Below, piece by piece: positions 1 through 6,723 of a stretch of 8,342 bases of DNA. Every line of letters begins with the position of its first letter. The first letter of the stretch is position 1. Location of the stretch: positions 1 to 8,342 of the forward strand of contig CAJXBY010000110.1 of NCBI GenBank assembly GCA_913051905.1. Reading direction: 5' to 3'. The position numbers were made by a program, and so were the translations under genes. This DNA is from an uncultured Gammaproteobacteria bacterium (lineage in GTDB: Bacteria > Pseudomonadota > Gammaproteobacteria > Arenicellales > UBA868). The notes below the pieces were generated by a model, which was not told the DNA's origin, searched no databases, and saw only the letters and a list, made by a program, of their open reading frames with translations.

Positions 1-296
1 AGTCGTGTGACCGTGTCCTGGTAACCGCCTCGACCCTGCTCAACGATACCCTGGAATCGGTTCTCGCCAGCTGCGCGCCTCGCGCCAAAATCGCCTTGAT
101 CGGTCCCACCGTTGGCTGTTTACCCGATCCCTTTTTCTCCCGCGGGGTCGATGTGGTCGGCGGCGCAAGCGTTGCGGACCTGACAACACTCAAGGCGCGC
201 CTTGAGGCAGGCGACAACTGGGATGAGTCCGTCACCAAATACTGCATCGCAAACCGCCACTACCCCGGTGCAAAGGCCTTGTTTCTGCCTCGATAG
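1..296 (+). CDS. DUF364-like (putative heavy-metal chelation, Rossmann-like) protein, C-terminal part
   Basis: This is the 3' end of a gene that begins before the window. The frame starting at base 3 is open for 97 codons and ends at TAG 294-296. The segment resembles the C-terminal domain of DUF364 proteins. It has a strand followed by a TASTLLNDTLESVL helix (family pattern TGTTLxNxT), then IGPTVGCLPDPFF, the element GVDVVGGASVAD, and a short helical tail. Family knowledge: DUF364 proteins have a Rossmann-like fold and are called putative metal-chelation proteins, but no reaction is firmly established. The second residue of the usual TGTT element is Ala here, and Ser follows. The N-terminal half is missing because of the window edge, so completeness cannot be judged. 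A promoter-like sequence lies between this gene and the next, so it may not be co-transcribed with the reductase downstream. The family assignment rests on motif recognition only. Confidence 0.7.
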   Translation, partial: SCDRVLVTASTLLNDTLESVLASCAPRAKIALIGPTVGCLPDPFFSRGVDVVGGASVADLTTLKARLEAGDNWDESVTKYCIANRHYPGAKALFLPR

Positions 297-452
297 CACC
301 GTCCGTACAGCGCTCCCTCTAGAGCGTAGACACAGCAAACAGCACAGCTATAAACTTGGCGGTTGCGCTCCGTCAGCCATCGTTTGCTCGAATCACCTGC
401 AAATGGTTGCTGCGGTTTTATTCCGATCACAATACCCACCACGGAATTTCTG
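297..452. other. Non-coding gap between the DUF364-like gene and the reductase gene
   Basis: These 156 bases show no convincing gene. A small inverted repeat, CGCTC (311-315) and GAGCG (322-326) with a six-base loop, lies 14 bases after the upstream stop. It has no following T-run, so it is at best a weak terminator. A promoter-like pair of hexamers follows (listed separately). The remaining roughly 90 bases before the reductase ATG would form its 5' leader, in which I see no clear riboswitch or attenuator. Confidence 0.5.
327..354 (+). promoter_or_regulatory. Candidate sigma70 promoter for the reductase gene
   Basis: TAGACA at 327-332 matches five of six bases of the -35 consensus TTGACA. 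TATAAA at 349-354 matches five of six bases of the -10 consensus TATAAT. The spacer is 16 bases. Transcription would start near 361, giving a 5' leader of about 90 bases before the ATG at 453. The match is seen directly; promoter activity is inferred. It would allow the reductase to be expressed independently of the upstream DUF364-like gene. Confidence 0.45.
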
Positions 453-1727
453 ATGGACTCAAAAACCACCCCTGAAACACCCCAGGCCGAGACGATCTAT
501 GCGCTGGGCGAGCAACCGCCGCTTGGTGTTGTGCCGGCAGACATGCACGCATTCTGTGTCCGCCAAGACCGGTTCGGAGAACCCACAGACGCCTGGCAAC
601 GGGAGATCATACCGGTCCCTGAAATCGGACCCCAGGACGTGCTGGTCTACAGCATGGCCACCGGGATCAACTACAACAACGTCTGGGCAGCGCTGGGTTA
701 CCCAGTCGATGTCATCGCCGATCGCCAGAAGAAAGGCGAACCGGAAGACTTCCACGCCGGCGGCAGCGATTGTGCCGGTATCGTCTGGGCGGTCGGGTCA
801 GACGTCACGAACGTCAAGGTCGGAGACGAGGTGGTCATTCACTCGGGCTGGTGGGAACCGGACGATCCCTGGGTCCTGTCCGGCAAAGATCCCATGCTTG
901 CACCCTCGACCCGGATCTGGGGTTATCAGACCAACTACGGGAGTTACTGCCAGTTCGCCCGGGCCCAATCACACCAGTGTCAGCCAAAACCACCGGGTCT
1001 GACGTGGGAAGAAGCTGCCTGCTACATGCTGTGTGCCTCCACAGCTTATCGCATGCTGATGGGGTGGGCACCCAACATCGTGGAAAAGGACGATGTGGTC
1101 CTGGTCTGGGGTGCCGCTGGAGGCCTTGGTTCTCTGGCCCTGCAGATCGTTTCTGCCCAAGGCGGCAAGCCGGTGGCGGTGGTCTCCGACGAGGAAAAAC
1201 GCCAGTTCTGTCTGGACAAGGGCGCTGTCGGTGTTATCAACCGAAATGAGTTCGACCACTGGGGGCCGATGCCTGACACCAGCAGCAAGGAATGGGGCGT
1301 CTGGATGAAAGGGGCCCGGGCTTTTGGCAAGGCGATCTGGGACGCCGTAGGCGAGCGCAAGAATCCGAAGATAGTCTTTGAGCACCCCGGGGAGTCAACT
1401 CTGCCGACGTCCGGCTTTGTCTGCGATCTGGGCGGCATGATTGTGATCTGCGCCGGTACCACGGGCTACAACGTGACTTTGGACCTGCGCTACCACTGGA
1501 TGATGCAAAAACGGTTCCAGGGTAGCCACCTTGCCAATGACGAGCAGGCGGCCGCGGTGAACGAGCTGGTCATCTCCGGCCAGGTCGACCCTTGTCTGTC
1601 AGCTACCTACAGCTTTGATGAGATCGGTCATGCCCATCAGTTGATGCACGACAACCAACACCCGTACGGCAACATGGCGTGCCTGGTCAATGCAACCGAG
1701 CCTGGGCTGGGCCGCGCAAGTAGCTGA
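453..1727 (+). CDS. ccr: Crotonyl-CoA carboxylase/reductase family enoyl-CoA reductase
   Basis: The product has 424 residues, the usual length for crotonyl-CoA carboxylase/reductase (Ccr), a cytoplasmic medium-chain dehydrogenase/reductase. Family members reduce crotonyl-CoA with NADPH, and many add CO2 to give ethylmalonyl-CoA, either for the ethylmalonyl-CoA pathway or as a polyketide extender unit. Visible hallmarks are the N-terminal [23 protein letters not shown] (73-79), [14 protein letters not shown] (102-115), [19 protein letters not shown] (146-164), LTWEEAACY (183-191), the NADPH-binding [10 protein letters not shown] (218-227), FEHPGE (309-314), ICAGTTGYN (332-340) and QGSHLAN (356-362). 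Aligned from memory to the Kitasatospora setae enzyme, the CO2-pocket residues are Asn75, Tyr158, Gln159 and His359, against Asn81, Phe170, Glu171 and His365. The Glu-to-Gln change is unusual. ATG 453 was chosen because the family N-terminus begins there; an in-frame TTG at 363 would add 30 unrelated residues. The ribosome site is weak (GGAA at 443-446). Family assignment is firm; whether it carboxylates or only reduces is open. Confidence 0.92.
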   Translation: MDSKTTPETPQAETIYALGEQPPLGVVPADMHAFCVRQDRFGEPTDAWQREIIPVPEIGPQDVLVYSMATGINYNNVWAALGYPVDVIADRQKKGEPEDFHAGGSDCAGIVWAVGSDVTNVKVGDEVVIHSGWWEPDDPWVLSGKDPMLAPSTRIWGYQTNYGSYCQFARAQSHQCQPKPPGLTWEEAACYMLCASTAYRMLMGWAPNIVEKDDVVLVWGAAGGLGSLALQIVSAQGGKPVAVVSDEEKRQFCLDKGAVGVINRNEFDHWGPMPDTSSKEWGVWMKGARAFGKAIWDAVGERKNPKIVFEHPGESTLPTSGFVCDLGGMIVICAGTTGYNVTLDLRYHWMMQKRFQGSHLANDEQAAAVNELVISGQVDPCLSATYSFDEIGHAHQLMHDNQHPYGNMACLVNATEPGLGRASS

Positions 1728-1788
1728 ACCCGAGACATGGTGTCGAGCGGGTCGGCGGCTCTAAACGCTGTTGTAACACCGGATGGCG

Positions 1789-1804
1789 GCCCACTGTTGT
1801 GGGC
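1789..1804 (+). terminator. Weak candidate terminator hairpin after the reductase gene
   Basis: GCCCAC (1789-1794) and GTGGGC (1799-1804) form a perfect 6-bp stem with a TGTT loop, about 60 bases after the reductase stop codon. The downstream sequence is not a clean T-run (only a TTT at 1812-1814). It could therefore be a poor intrinsic terminator or simply an RNA 3'-end structure. Confidence 0.3.
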
Positions 1805-1894
1805 TGTGAATTTCGGCCGGTGGGCACTGAAGAAACATCATCTGAAAGAGCCTTTTAGGGTCTCCCGAAACGCCTCTGATTCCCGGATTCCGAT

Positions 1895-1924
1895 TGCCCG
1901 GCGCCCCGGTGAGACTGCCCGGCG
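1895..1924. repeat. Pair of 9-bp direct repeats, 21 bases apart, upstream of the binding-protein gene
   Basis: TGCCCGGCG occurs at 1895-1903 and again at 1916-1924, a start-to-start distance of 21 bases, which is two helical turns. Just upstream, GATTCC occurs at 1878-1883 and 1886-1891, followed by GATTGC at 1892-1897. Repeats on one face of the helix, about 100 bases before the gene for a regulated importer, could be a regulator-binding site. The GC-rich composition also makes chance repeats fairly likely. Confidence 0.25.
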
Positions 1925-2002
1925 GGGAAGGGTTTCTCAGCCGTCCATGAGTGCCCGGAACTATGGTAAGGTTTCAAGACAGTCGACATCGTAGACCCTA
2001 TT

Positions 2003-2010
2003 AAGGAGGA
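2003..2010 (+). promoter_or_regulatory. Strong Shine-Dalgarno site for the binding-protein gene
   Basis: AAGGAGGA lies five bases before the ATG at 2016. It is close to a perfect complement of the 16S rRNA 3' end and fixes the start codon. It is by far the strongest ribosome site in the window, which fits the need to make binding protein in excess over the membrane components. Confidence 0.85.
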
Positions 2011-2015
2011 GTGTT

Positions 2016-3221
2016 ATGACATTCAAAAAGCTATCTGGCATGGTCCTGTCGGTGGTATTCACAGCCGGGACATTGCTGGCCTGGAACGCAACGGCATCCG
2101 CCGATCGCACTATCAAACTCGCGGGGTTCGGCGTCAAGAGCGGTGTGGTTCGGTCTTTTGGCATCAACACTGAAGCCGTCCTCAATGCGGCTGTCAAGCA
2201 CGTCAACGAGTCTGGTGGTGTCAAGCTGGGTGACGGCACCAGTGCCCAGATGGAACTGGTGTTTCACGACGACCGCTGCAAAGCCGAGGAAGGCATTTCG
2301 GTCCTGAGACGCATCGCGGGTACTGAAGCGCTCGTGGCGATAGGACCGACCTGCTCGAACGTAGCAGAACCGCTGTTCGGTATCTTGCAGAAAAAGGTAG
2401 GCGATGCTGGCGACTCCGGCCTGCAGATGCCTATCTTTACCGATACCGCGATCAAGGGCGGTCTGGCAAAGATTTCAGAATGGGCGTTCCGGAACGTGCC
2501 AAACGAGAGCATCATGTACAAGGATCTGTTTGCCTGGCTCAGACAGGAGCATCCCGATCTGCAGACGCTTTTTGGCGGTGTGGAGCAGGACTTTGCCCAT
2601 TCACGGTTCACCTGGCACAAGGTTATGAAGGTCCGGGGCCCGGAAGCCGGTTTTACCTTTGTTGATGAAGCCAAGTGGCTGCTCAACGATACTAGCTTCA
2701 CGACCCAGGTCAGGCAGATGAAGAAAGCCAACGCGGACGTGATCGCGATTTCAGCCCATCCCTTCACGACCTGCGGTGTGCTGCGCGAGATGAAACGCCA
2801 GAAGGTCAAACCCAAGCTTCTGGTAGGTCTGACCAGTTCCTCCAGTATGGAAACGCTGAACGGCTGCGCCAATGAAGCCGAAGGCATCATCATCCCGACC
2901 AGCTTCGCACCGGTCACAGACGCTGCTCGCCTTGCGGCCGCGGCCACAGCCGAACAGGGTGGCAGTGCCGACCTGCACAGCGCTGCGGCCTGGGAAATCG
3001 TGATGGTCCTGAAAGACGTCATTGAATCCAATGGCATAGAGGCAAAGTCCGACACCGTGCAGTCCGATCGCCGCAAGATCCGCGACGGACTGGCCGCGCT
3101 GAAAGAAACAGACGGACTGCTCGGCACAATTGGTCGAACTGCGGAAGGGGAAGCCAACAAGCCCTACGTTTTTGCACACGCAAAAGCTGGCCAATGGGCG
3201 GTACTGCATAACCCGAAGTAG
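2016..3221 (+). CDS. livK: Liv-type ABC transporter periplasmic substrate-binding protein
   Basis: This 401-residue protein would be exported and would bind the transported solute in the periplasm. Residues 1-29 form a Sec signal peptide: KK near the start, a hydrophobic core, and a likely type I signal peptidase cut after ATASA, leaving mature DRTIKLAGF. The rest fits a type-I periplasmic binding fold (Peripla_BP_6/LivK). It contains VLNAAVKHVNESGGV (55-69), LVFHDDRCKAEEG (81-93), LVAIGPTCSNVAEPL (106-120), FRNVPNES (158-165) and FTTQVRQMKKANADVIAIS (228-246). Cys88 and Cys113 are 25 residues apart, the same spacing as the disulfide of E. coli LivJ, so a disulfide is likely. Residues 127-138 look like a small insertion relative to LivJ. 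The ligand cannot be named: this family carries branched-chain amino acids, amides, urea, aromatic acids and other small solutes. The gene symbol indicates the family, not leucine specificity. Confidence 0.9.
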   Translation: MTFKKLSGMVLSVVFTAGTLLAWNATASADRTIKLAGFGVKSGVVRSFGINTEAVLNAAVKHVNESGGVKLGDGTSAQMELVFHDDRCKAEEGISVLRRIAGTEALVAIGPTCSNVAEPLFGILQKKVGDAGDSGLQMPIFTDTAIKGGLAKISEWAFRNVPNESIMYKDLFAWLRQEHPDLQTLFGGVEQDFAHSRFTWHKVMKVRGPEAGFTFVDEAKWLLNDTSFTTQVRQMKKANADVIAISAHPFTTCGVLREMKRQKVKPKLLVGLTSSSSMETLNGCANEAEGIIIPTSFAPVTDAARLAAAATAEQGGSADLHSAAAWEIVMVLKDVIESNGIEAKSDTVQSDRRKIRDGLAALKETDGLLGTIGRTAEGEANKPYVFAHAKAGQWAVLHNPK

Positions 3222-3239
3222 GTCTCCGGTTTGTACTGC

Positions 3240-3266
3240 GGGTTGGGCCGTTCAACGGCCCAACCC
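3240..3266 (+). terminator. Strong stem-loop after the binding-protein gene, without U-tract
   Basis: GGGTTGGGCCG (3240-3250) and CGGCCCAACCC (3256-3266) form a perfect 11-bp stem with loop TTCAA, beginning 18 bases after the binding-protein stop. The sequence after the stem (AAGGACCACG) contains no T-run, so this is not a classic intrinsic terminator. By analogy with other binding-protein-dependent transport operons, it probably stabilises the 3' end of a short binding-protein transcript and lets only part of transcription continue into the permease genes. Confidence 0.65.
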
Positions 3267-3389
3267 AAGGACCACGCGCCTTCCGAGCGCCTCCTCAGGC
3301 CAGCGTCTGGACACCATTCGTCTGGAACCGCATCGATCCAATAAGCGCGCCCGGGCCCCCAACTTAAACCCATAAACAAAGGCACGGCG

Positions 3390-4274
3390 ATGGAGTGGAT
3401 TGACGTCATTCAGGCCATCTCAGACGGGGTGATGAAGGGCTCAACCTATGCAATTATCGGCATCGGCTTTACCCTGATTTTCGGGGTCATGCACAAACTG
3501 AACCTGGCTTACGCCGCGGTGTCTATCGCCGGGGCTTATGCGAGTCTCACCTTGATCAGCTATTTTCCTGAGACCAACGTCTTTATCGTTTTCCTCATGG
3601 CGGTTGTGGTCTCCGGGATACTCGGCTATTTGGTCTACCTGTTGTGCTTCAGGTTCATCCCGCTGGCCAACCCGCTGGCAACGTTGATGGCAACCGTTGG
3701 TATGTTGTTCTTCATCGAGGAAATCGTAGTTCACGCAACAGACGGCATGCCGTTACCTTATCCGGCGATGCCTTTCGATGAATATTTCTGGTTGGGGGAC
3801 TTCAGCGTTCGCGGGGACCTGTTACTCGTCGACGGAATCTGTGTTCTTGCAACCGCACTGCTCATGTATATGCTGTACCGAACACGGCTCGGAATTGCCA
3901 CGCGGGCGGTCGCCCAGCAACCGATTGCAGCCCGACTGGCCGGCATCAGCATTGAAAAGACCAATGCCGTGACCTTCGTCATGACCGGGTTGCTGGGCGG
4001 ACTGGCTGGGGCCATGATCGGTGCATCCGTCAGCGTGTTATCACCGCTGATATTCATTCCCGTAACGGTCAAGGGGCTCATCGTGACCGTCATCGGCGGT
4101 CTTGGGAGTATCCCCGGGGCCATTGTCGCCGGTCTGCTCGTGGGCGGGCTTGAGGAACTCTTCCTCATCATGCGCGGTGTCACAGAGCGGGACATCTACG
4201 TCATGCTGTTGTTGTTTCTCTTCCTTACCTTCCGGCCGGGCGGAATTTTTTCCCGGTCCGTAGAACGGGACTAG
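3390..4274 (+). CDS. livH: Liv-type ABC transporter permease, LivH class (first copy)
   Basis: This 294-residue inner-membrane protein has about eight hydrophobic segments. It would form half of the transport channel, pairing with the LivM-class protein encoded next. LivH features include the N-terminal GSTYAIIGIGFTLIFGVMHKLNLAY (17-41), the cytoplasmic ATPase-coupling loop around YRTRLGIATRAVAQQPIAARLAGI (164-187), a glycine-rich segment VIGGLGSIPGAIVAGLLVGG, and the C-terminal FRPGGIF. The AxxPxAARLAGI part of the loop is the usual EAA-type contact for the ATPase. The start is ATG 3390, with AAAGG (3378-3382) seven bases upstream. A 168-base gap holding the stem-loop separates it from the binding-protein gene, while the next permease begins eight bases after its stop, so H and M are surely co-transcribed. 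Confidence 0.92.
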   Translation: MEWIDVIQAISDGVMKGSTYAIIGIGFTLIFGVMHKLNLAYAAVSIAGAYASLTLISYFPETNVFIVFLMAVVVSGILGYLVYLLCFRFIPLANPLATLMATVGMLFFIEEIVVHATDGMPLPYPAMPFDEYFWLGDFSVRGDLLLVDGICVLATALLMYMLYRTRLGIATRAVAQQPIAARLAGISIEKTNAVTFVMTGLLGGLAGAMIGASVSVLSPLIFIPVTVKGLIVTVIGGLGSIPGAIVAGLLVGGLEELFLIMRGVTERDIYVMLLLFLFLTFRPGGIFSRSVERD

Positions 4275-4282
4275 GCACGACG

Positions 4283-5194
4283 ATGGAATTTTATCTCGGC
4301 CTGGCTCAGATCATCGGAGTTCATACGATTCTCGGCCTGTCGGCCTACGTGATTCTGCAGACCGGTCAGGTCACTATGGCCCAGGCTGGGCTGGTGTCTG
4401 TCGGGGCCTATGTCGCAGCCATGTTAACCGCCATGGCGGGCTGGCACATTGTTCCGGCCATGTTGATCGGGGGGATGTCAGCAAGCGCGGTCGCTTGTAT
4501 TGTTGGTTTTCCGGCATTGCGCATCAGGGGCCTGATGTTTGTTGTCGCCACCATGGCCTTCGGTGAATTTGTGCGCCTGTTCTGGTTTAACTTTACCTAT
4601 CAGATCGAAAAAGACGGTGAACTGATCGGACCGGTAGGTGCCGAAGGTTTTCGCATGATCCGCTTTTTTCCAGAGAACGGCTGGTCGACACTAGACGTCA
4701 CGCTGTTTATCTGGTTCCTGGTGGTTGTGGTCATGGCGGCGCTGTGGTGGATGGACAGGTCACGAGCCGGCGCCGTACTGCGGGCGGTCGGCGAGGACGA
4801 GGTCGCCGCACAGAGTGTCGGTATCAACCTGACCGCAGTCAAAGTCACCGCGTTCGCGGTGGGTGGTTTTATCGCCGGAATTGGGGGAGGGCTTTACGCC
4901 CACTACACCACCCATATTGAGCAGGAGAATTTCGGAATACTGCTCGCGACCTTCGCGATCGCTTACCCCCTTTTGGGGGGGTTGTCCAATGTCTTCGGAA
5001 CCCTGCTCGCGGTCATTTTCATCCAGGGCTTTCTCACCGAAACGCTGCGCTTTCTGGGAGACTGGCGGAACCTGCTCTACGGTTTACTGATCGTTGTGGC
5101 GATGAATGTCAGGCCCCGGGGTCTCCTGGACGAGAATTTGTCGAGCCGTCTGTCGGGTCTTTTCAGACGCAGGCCAAGGATTCCCGATGCTTGA
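4283..5194 (+). CDS. livM: Liv-type ABC transporter permease, LivM class (first copy)
   Basis: This 303-residue inner-membrane protein has about eight to nine hydrophobic segments and is the second channel subunit beside LivH. LivM hallmarks are LSAYVILQTGQVTMAQAGLVS near residues 13-33, the segment FPALRIRGLMFVVATMAFGEFVRLF, the cytoplasmic coupling loop RSRAGAVLRAVGEDEVAAQSVGIN, the GGFIAGIGGGLYAH element that follows, and a C-terminal NVRPRGLLDE. It is close to the usual LivM core length without the long N-terminal extension of E. coli LivM. ATG 4283 follows the LivH stop by eight bases with only a weak ribosome site, so translation is probably coupled. Its last eight bases overlap the start of the livG reading frame. 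Confidence 0.92.
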   Translation: MEFYLGLAQIIGVHTILGLSAYVILQTGQVTMAQAGLVSVGAYVAAMLTAMAGWHIVPAMLIGGMSASAVACIVGFPALRIRGLMFVVATMAFGEFVRLFWFNFTYQIEKDGELIGPVGAEGFRMIRFFPENGWSTLDVTLFIWFLVVVVMAALWWMDRSRAGAVLRAVGEDEVAAQSVGINLTAVKVTAFAVGGFIAGIGGGLYAHYTTHIEQENFGILLATFAIAYPLLGGLSNVFGTLLAVIFIQGFLTETLRFLGDWRNLLYGLLIVVAMNVRPRGLLDENLSSRLSGLFRRRPRIPDA

Positions 5195-5936
5195 AATTCG
5201 TCAATTGTCCAAACACTTCGGCGGCGTCAAGGCTGTGGACAACCTCGATCTCAACATAGAACCTGGCCAGATATTTGGACTCATCGGGCCCAACGGATCC
5301 GGTAAGAGCACCACAATTAATCTGATCTGTGGAATGATCTCCGCCACCAACGGCGCCGTGCATCTCGATGGCCGCGACCTTCGCGGTCTGTCATCCCACC
5401 AGATCGTCGCGGCCGGGATCGGTCGGACCTTCCAAAACATCCGGTTATTCCAGGGCCTGACTGTCTGGCAGAACCTGTGGGTCGCACTACAGGAGCGAGC
5501 CGAAACCGACAGGCCAGGGTTCATCAGCCGCTGGCTGTCTGGCCAGAGAGATATTCAGCAAAGCCTCAACAGTCAGCTCTCATTTGCCGGACTGGTGAAC
5601 AAGCGGGATGTCCTGGCAGGAAATCTGTCGTTCGGTGAGCAACGGCGGCTGGAACTCGCCCGAGCGATGGCCACCGGTCCCAAACTATTGCTGCTGGATG
5701 AACCGGCCGCCGGTATGAATCAGGAAGAGATCCAACAACTAGACGACCGTCTCCAGGCGATCAGAAAAAGGGGCATCACCATACTGTTGGTCGAACACGT
5801 GATGGAACTGGTCATGGGGGTCACCGACAGGATTGCGGTGCTCAACTTCGGTCAGAAGATCGCTGAGGGAACGCCCACTGAAATTCAAGCTGACCGTTCG
5901 GTACAGGAAGCTTATCTCGGTCAGCGCGCCGACTGA
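5187..5936 (+). CDS. livG: Liv-type ABC transporter ATP-binding protein LivG
   Basis: This 249-residue cytoplasmic ATPase is one of two that power the H/M channel. Seen in order: Walker A GPNGSGKST (34-42), a Q-loop with GIGRTFQNIRLFQGLTV around Gln83, ABC signature LSFGEQ (147-152), Walker B LLLLDEP (167-173), and the switch histidine His204 in LLVEHVMELVMGVTDRI. The usual LivG text there is VEHDM; Asp is replaced by Val, but the histidine itself is kept. The long N-terminal variable region between Q-loop and signature (about 100-140) is typical of LivG. ATG 5187 was chosen over an in-frame GTG at 5106: the family N-terminus (MLEIRxLSKxFGGVKA) begins there, and AAGGA at 5176-5180 sits six bases upstream. 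It overlaps the end of livM by eight bases, indicating translational coupling. Confidence 0.95.
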   Translation: MLEIRQLSKHFGGVKAVDNLDLNIEPGQIFGLIGPNGSGKSTTINLICGMISATNGAVHLDGRDLRGLSSHQIVAAGIGRTFQNIRLFQGLTVWQNLWVALQERAETDRPGFISRWLSGQRDIQQSLNSQLSFAGLVNKRDVLAGNLSFGEQRRLELARAMATGPKLLLLDEPAAGMNQEEIQQLDDRLQAIRKRGITILLVEHVMELVMGVTDRIAVLNFGQKIAEGTPTEIQADRSVQEAYLGQRAD

Positions 5937-5961
5937 CCTGTACCAGAGACTCTCCCCGAAC

Positions 5962-6684
5962 ATGCTTCAAGTCAACGACATAGTGACAGCTTACGGCGCG
6001 ATCGAAGCCCTGCGCGGTGTCAGTCTTGAGGCCCATGATGGGGATATCACCTGCCTGCTGGGTCCGAACGGTGCCGGCAAGACCACTCTCATGATGACCA
6101 TCGCCGGCATCCTCCGCCCACGCCAAGGCAGCATCCTTCTGAACGACGAGAACATAACCGGATCCTCGCCCGGTGAGATCGTGGCCCGCGGTATCGCACT
6201 GGTTCCAGAAAACCGGCTGGTGTTCCCGGAGATGAGTGTTCGCGATAACCTAATCGCAGGGGCGTACTCCAGACTGGCCTCGGGGAAAAACCAGGTTCTG
6301 CAGGACATCGATCGCCTGTACCAGCGCTTTCCCACGCTTAAAGAACGTGAAAAACAGCTCGCCGGCACCCTTTCCGGTGGCGAGCAGCAGATGCTGGCAG
6401 TGGCCCGCGCGCTGATGTCAAAGCCAAGACTGCTTCTGATGGACGAGCCCTCCCTGGGTCTGGCACCACTGATCGTTGAAGAAGTCTTCCAGATCATTCG
6501 CGACTTGCACGATGACGGAACCTCGATTCTGTTGGTCGAACAGAATGCGCACATGGCTCTGCAGGTGGCGGACAGGTTCTGCCTTCTCGATCAGGGACGC
6601 ATCACCTTCAGCGGCAAACCAGGACAGCTTTCGGAAAACGAACTGATCCGCAGAGCATATCTGGGAGGAAAACAAGTCGGCTGA
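5962..6684 (+). CDS. livF: Liv-type ABC transporter ATP-binding protein LivF
   Basis: This 240-residue cytoplasmic ATPase would pair with LivG. It shows Walker A GPNGAGKTT (34-42), the LivF-type region VPENRLVFPEMSVRDNL (81-97; most relatives have PEGR, here PENR), signature LSGGEQ (137-142), Walker B LLLMDEP (157-163) and the switch LLVEQNAHMAL, with Gln194 in the usual histidine place as is normal for LivF. The C-terminus RRAYLGG is also typical. The frame is open back to 5833, but that stretch overlaps livG and looks non-coding; ATG 5962 matches the family N-terminus. The gene starts 25 bases after the livG stop with only a weak ribosome site. The second permease H' follows in the same reading frame, separated by the TGA at 6682-6684. 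Confidence 0.95.
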   Translation: MLQVNDIVTAYGAIEALRGVSLEAHDGDITCLLGPNGAGKTTLMMTIAGILRPRQGSILLNDENITGSSPGEIVARGIALVPENRLVFPEMSVRDNLIAGAYSRLASGKNQVLQDIDRLYQRFPTLKEREKQLAGTLSGGEQQMLAVARALMSKPRLLLMDEPSLGLAPLIVEEVFQIIRDLHDDGTSILLVEQNAHMALQVADRFCLLDQGRITFSGKPGQLSENELIRRAYLGGKQVG

Positions 6685-6723
6685 CCGCCGGCCCGGCTAC
6701 CCGCTCCCAACCACGCCAGCACT

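Larger units (their letters stand above)
1728..2015. other. Non-coding gap upstream of the binding-protein gene
   Basis: These 288 bases separate the reductase from the transporter operon. They contain a 6-bp hairpin (1789-1804), a GC-rich block of short direct repeats (1878-1924) and the strong ribosome site of the next gene (2003-2010). An 85-codon open frame at 1737-1994 is Ser/Arg-rich, lacks a Shine-Dalgarno sequence and matches no family I know, so I treat it as chance. I could not find a convincing sigma70 -35/-10 pair, although the transporter operon very likely has its own promoter here. Confidence 0.5.

Noticed and set aside
363..452. TTG start extending the reductase by 30 residues
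   Set aside because: The added residues do not resemble the family N-terminus and would overlap the proposed leader; ATG 453 matches the known start region.
453..1727. Reading the reductase as a zinc-dependent alcohol dehydrogenase or quinone oxidoreductase
   Set aside because: The length and the Ccr-specific stretches (GEQPPLG, NYNNVWA, TRIWGY, FEHPGE, GSHLAN) identify the enoyl-CoA carboxylase/reductase branch of the same superfamily.
1737..1994. 85-codon plus-strand open frame in the gap before the binding-protein gene
   Set aside because: No ribosome site, Ser/Arg-rich composition and no known domain. The repeats and hairpin in the same stretch fit regulatory DNA better.
2264..3160. 298-codon open frame on the minus strand
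   Set aside because: It lies wholly antisense to the binding-protein gene, has Ser/Pro/Arg-rich low-complexity composition and no recognisable family. It is a shadow of the real gene's codon bias.
3304..3326. CGTCTGGA repeated at 3304-3311 and 3319-3326
   Set aside because: Eight bases in two copies in a GC-rich gap, with no other structure; easily chance.
5106..5186. GTG start extending LivG upstream inside livM
   Set aside because: The extension overlaps livM in another frame, and ATG 5187 has a good ribosome site and the family N-terminus.
5991..6554. 187-codon minus-strand open frame opposite livF
   Set aside because: It is antisense to a gene with complete ABC ATPase motifs, and its composition is typical of a frame shadow.
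6682..6684. TGA recoded as selenocysteine or sense between livF and H'
   Set aside because: livF ends with the normal family C-terminus (RRAYLGG) just before the stop, and no selenocysteine insertion hairpin is evident.
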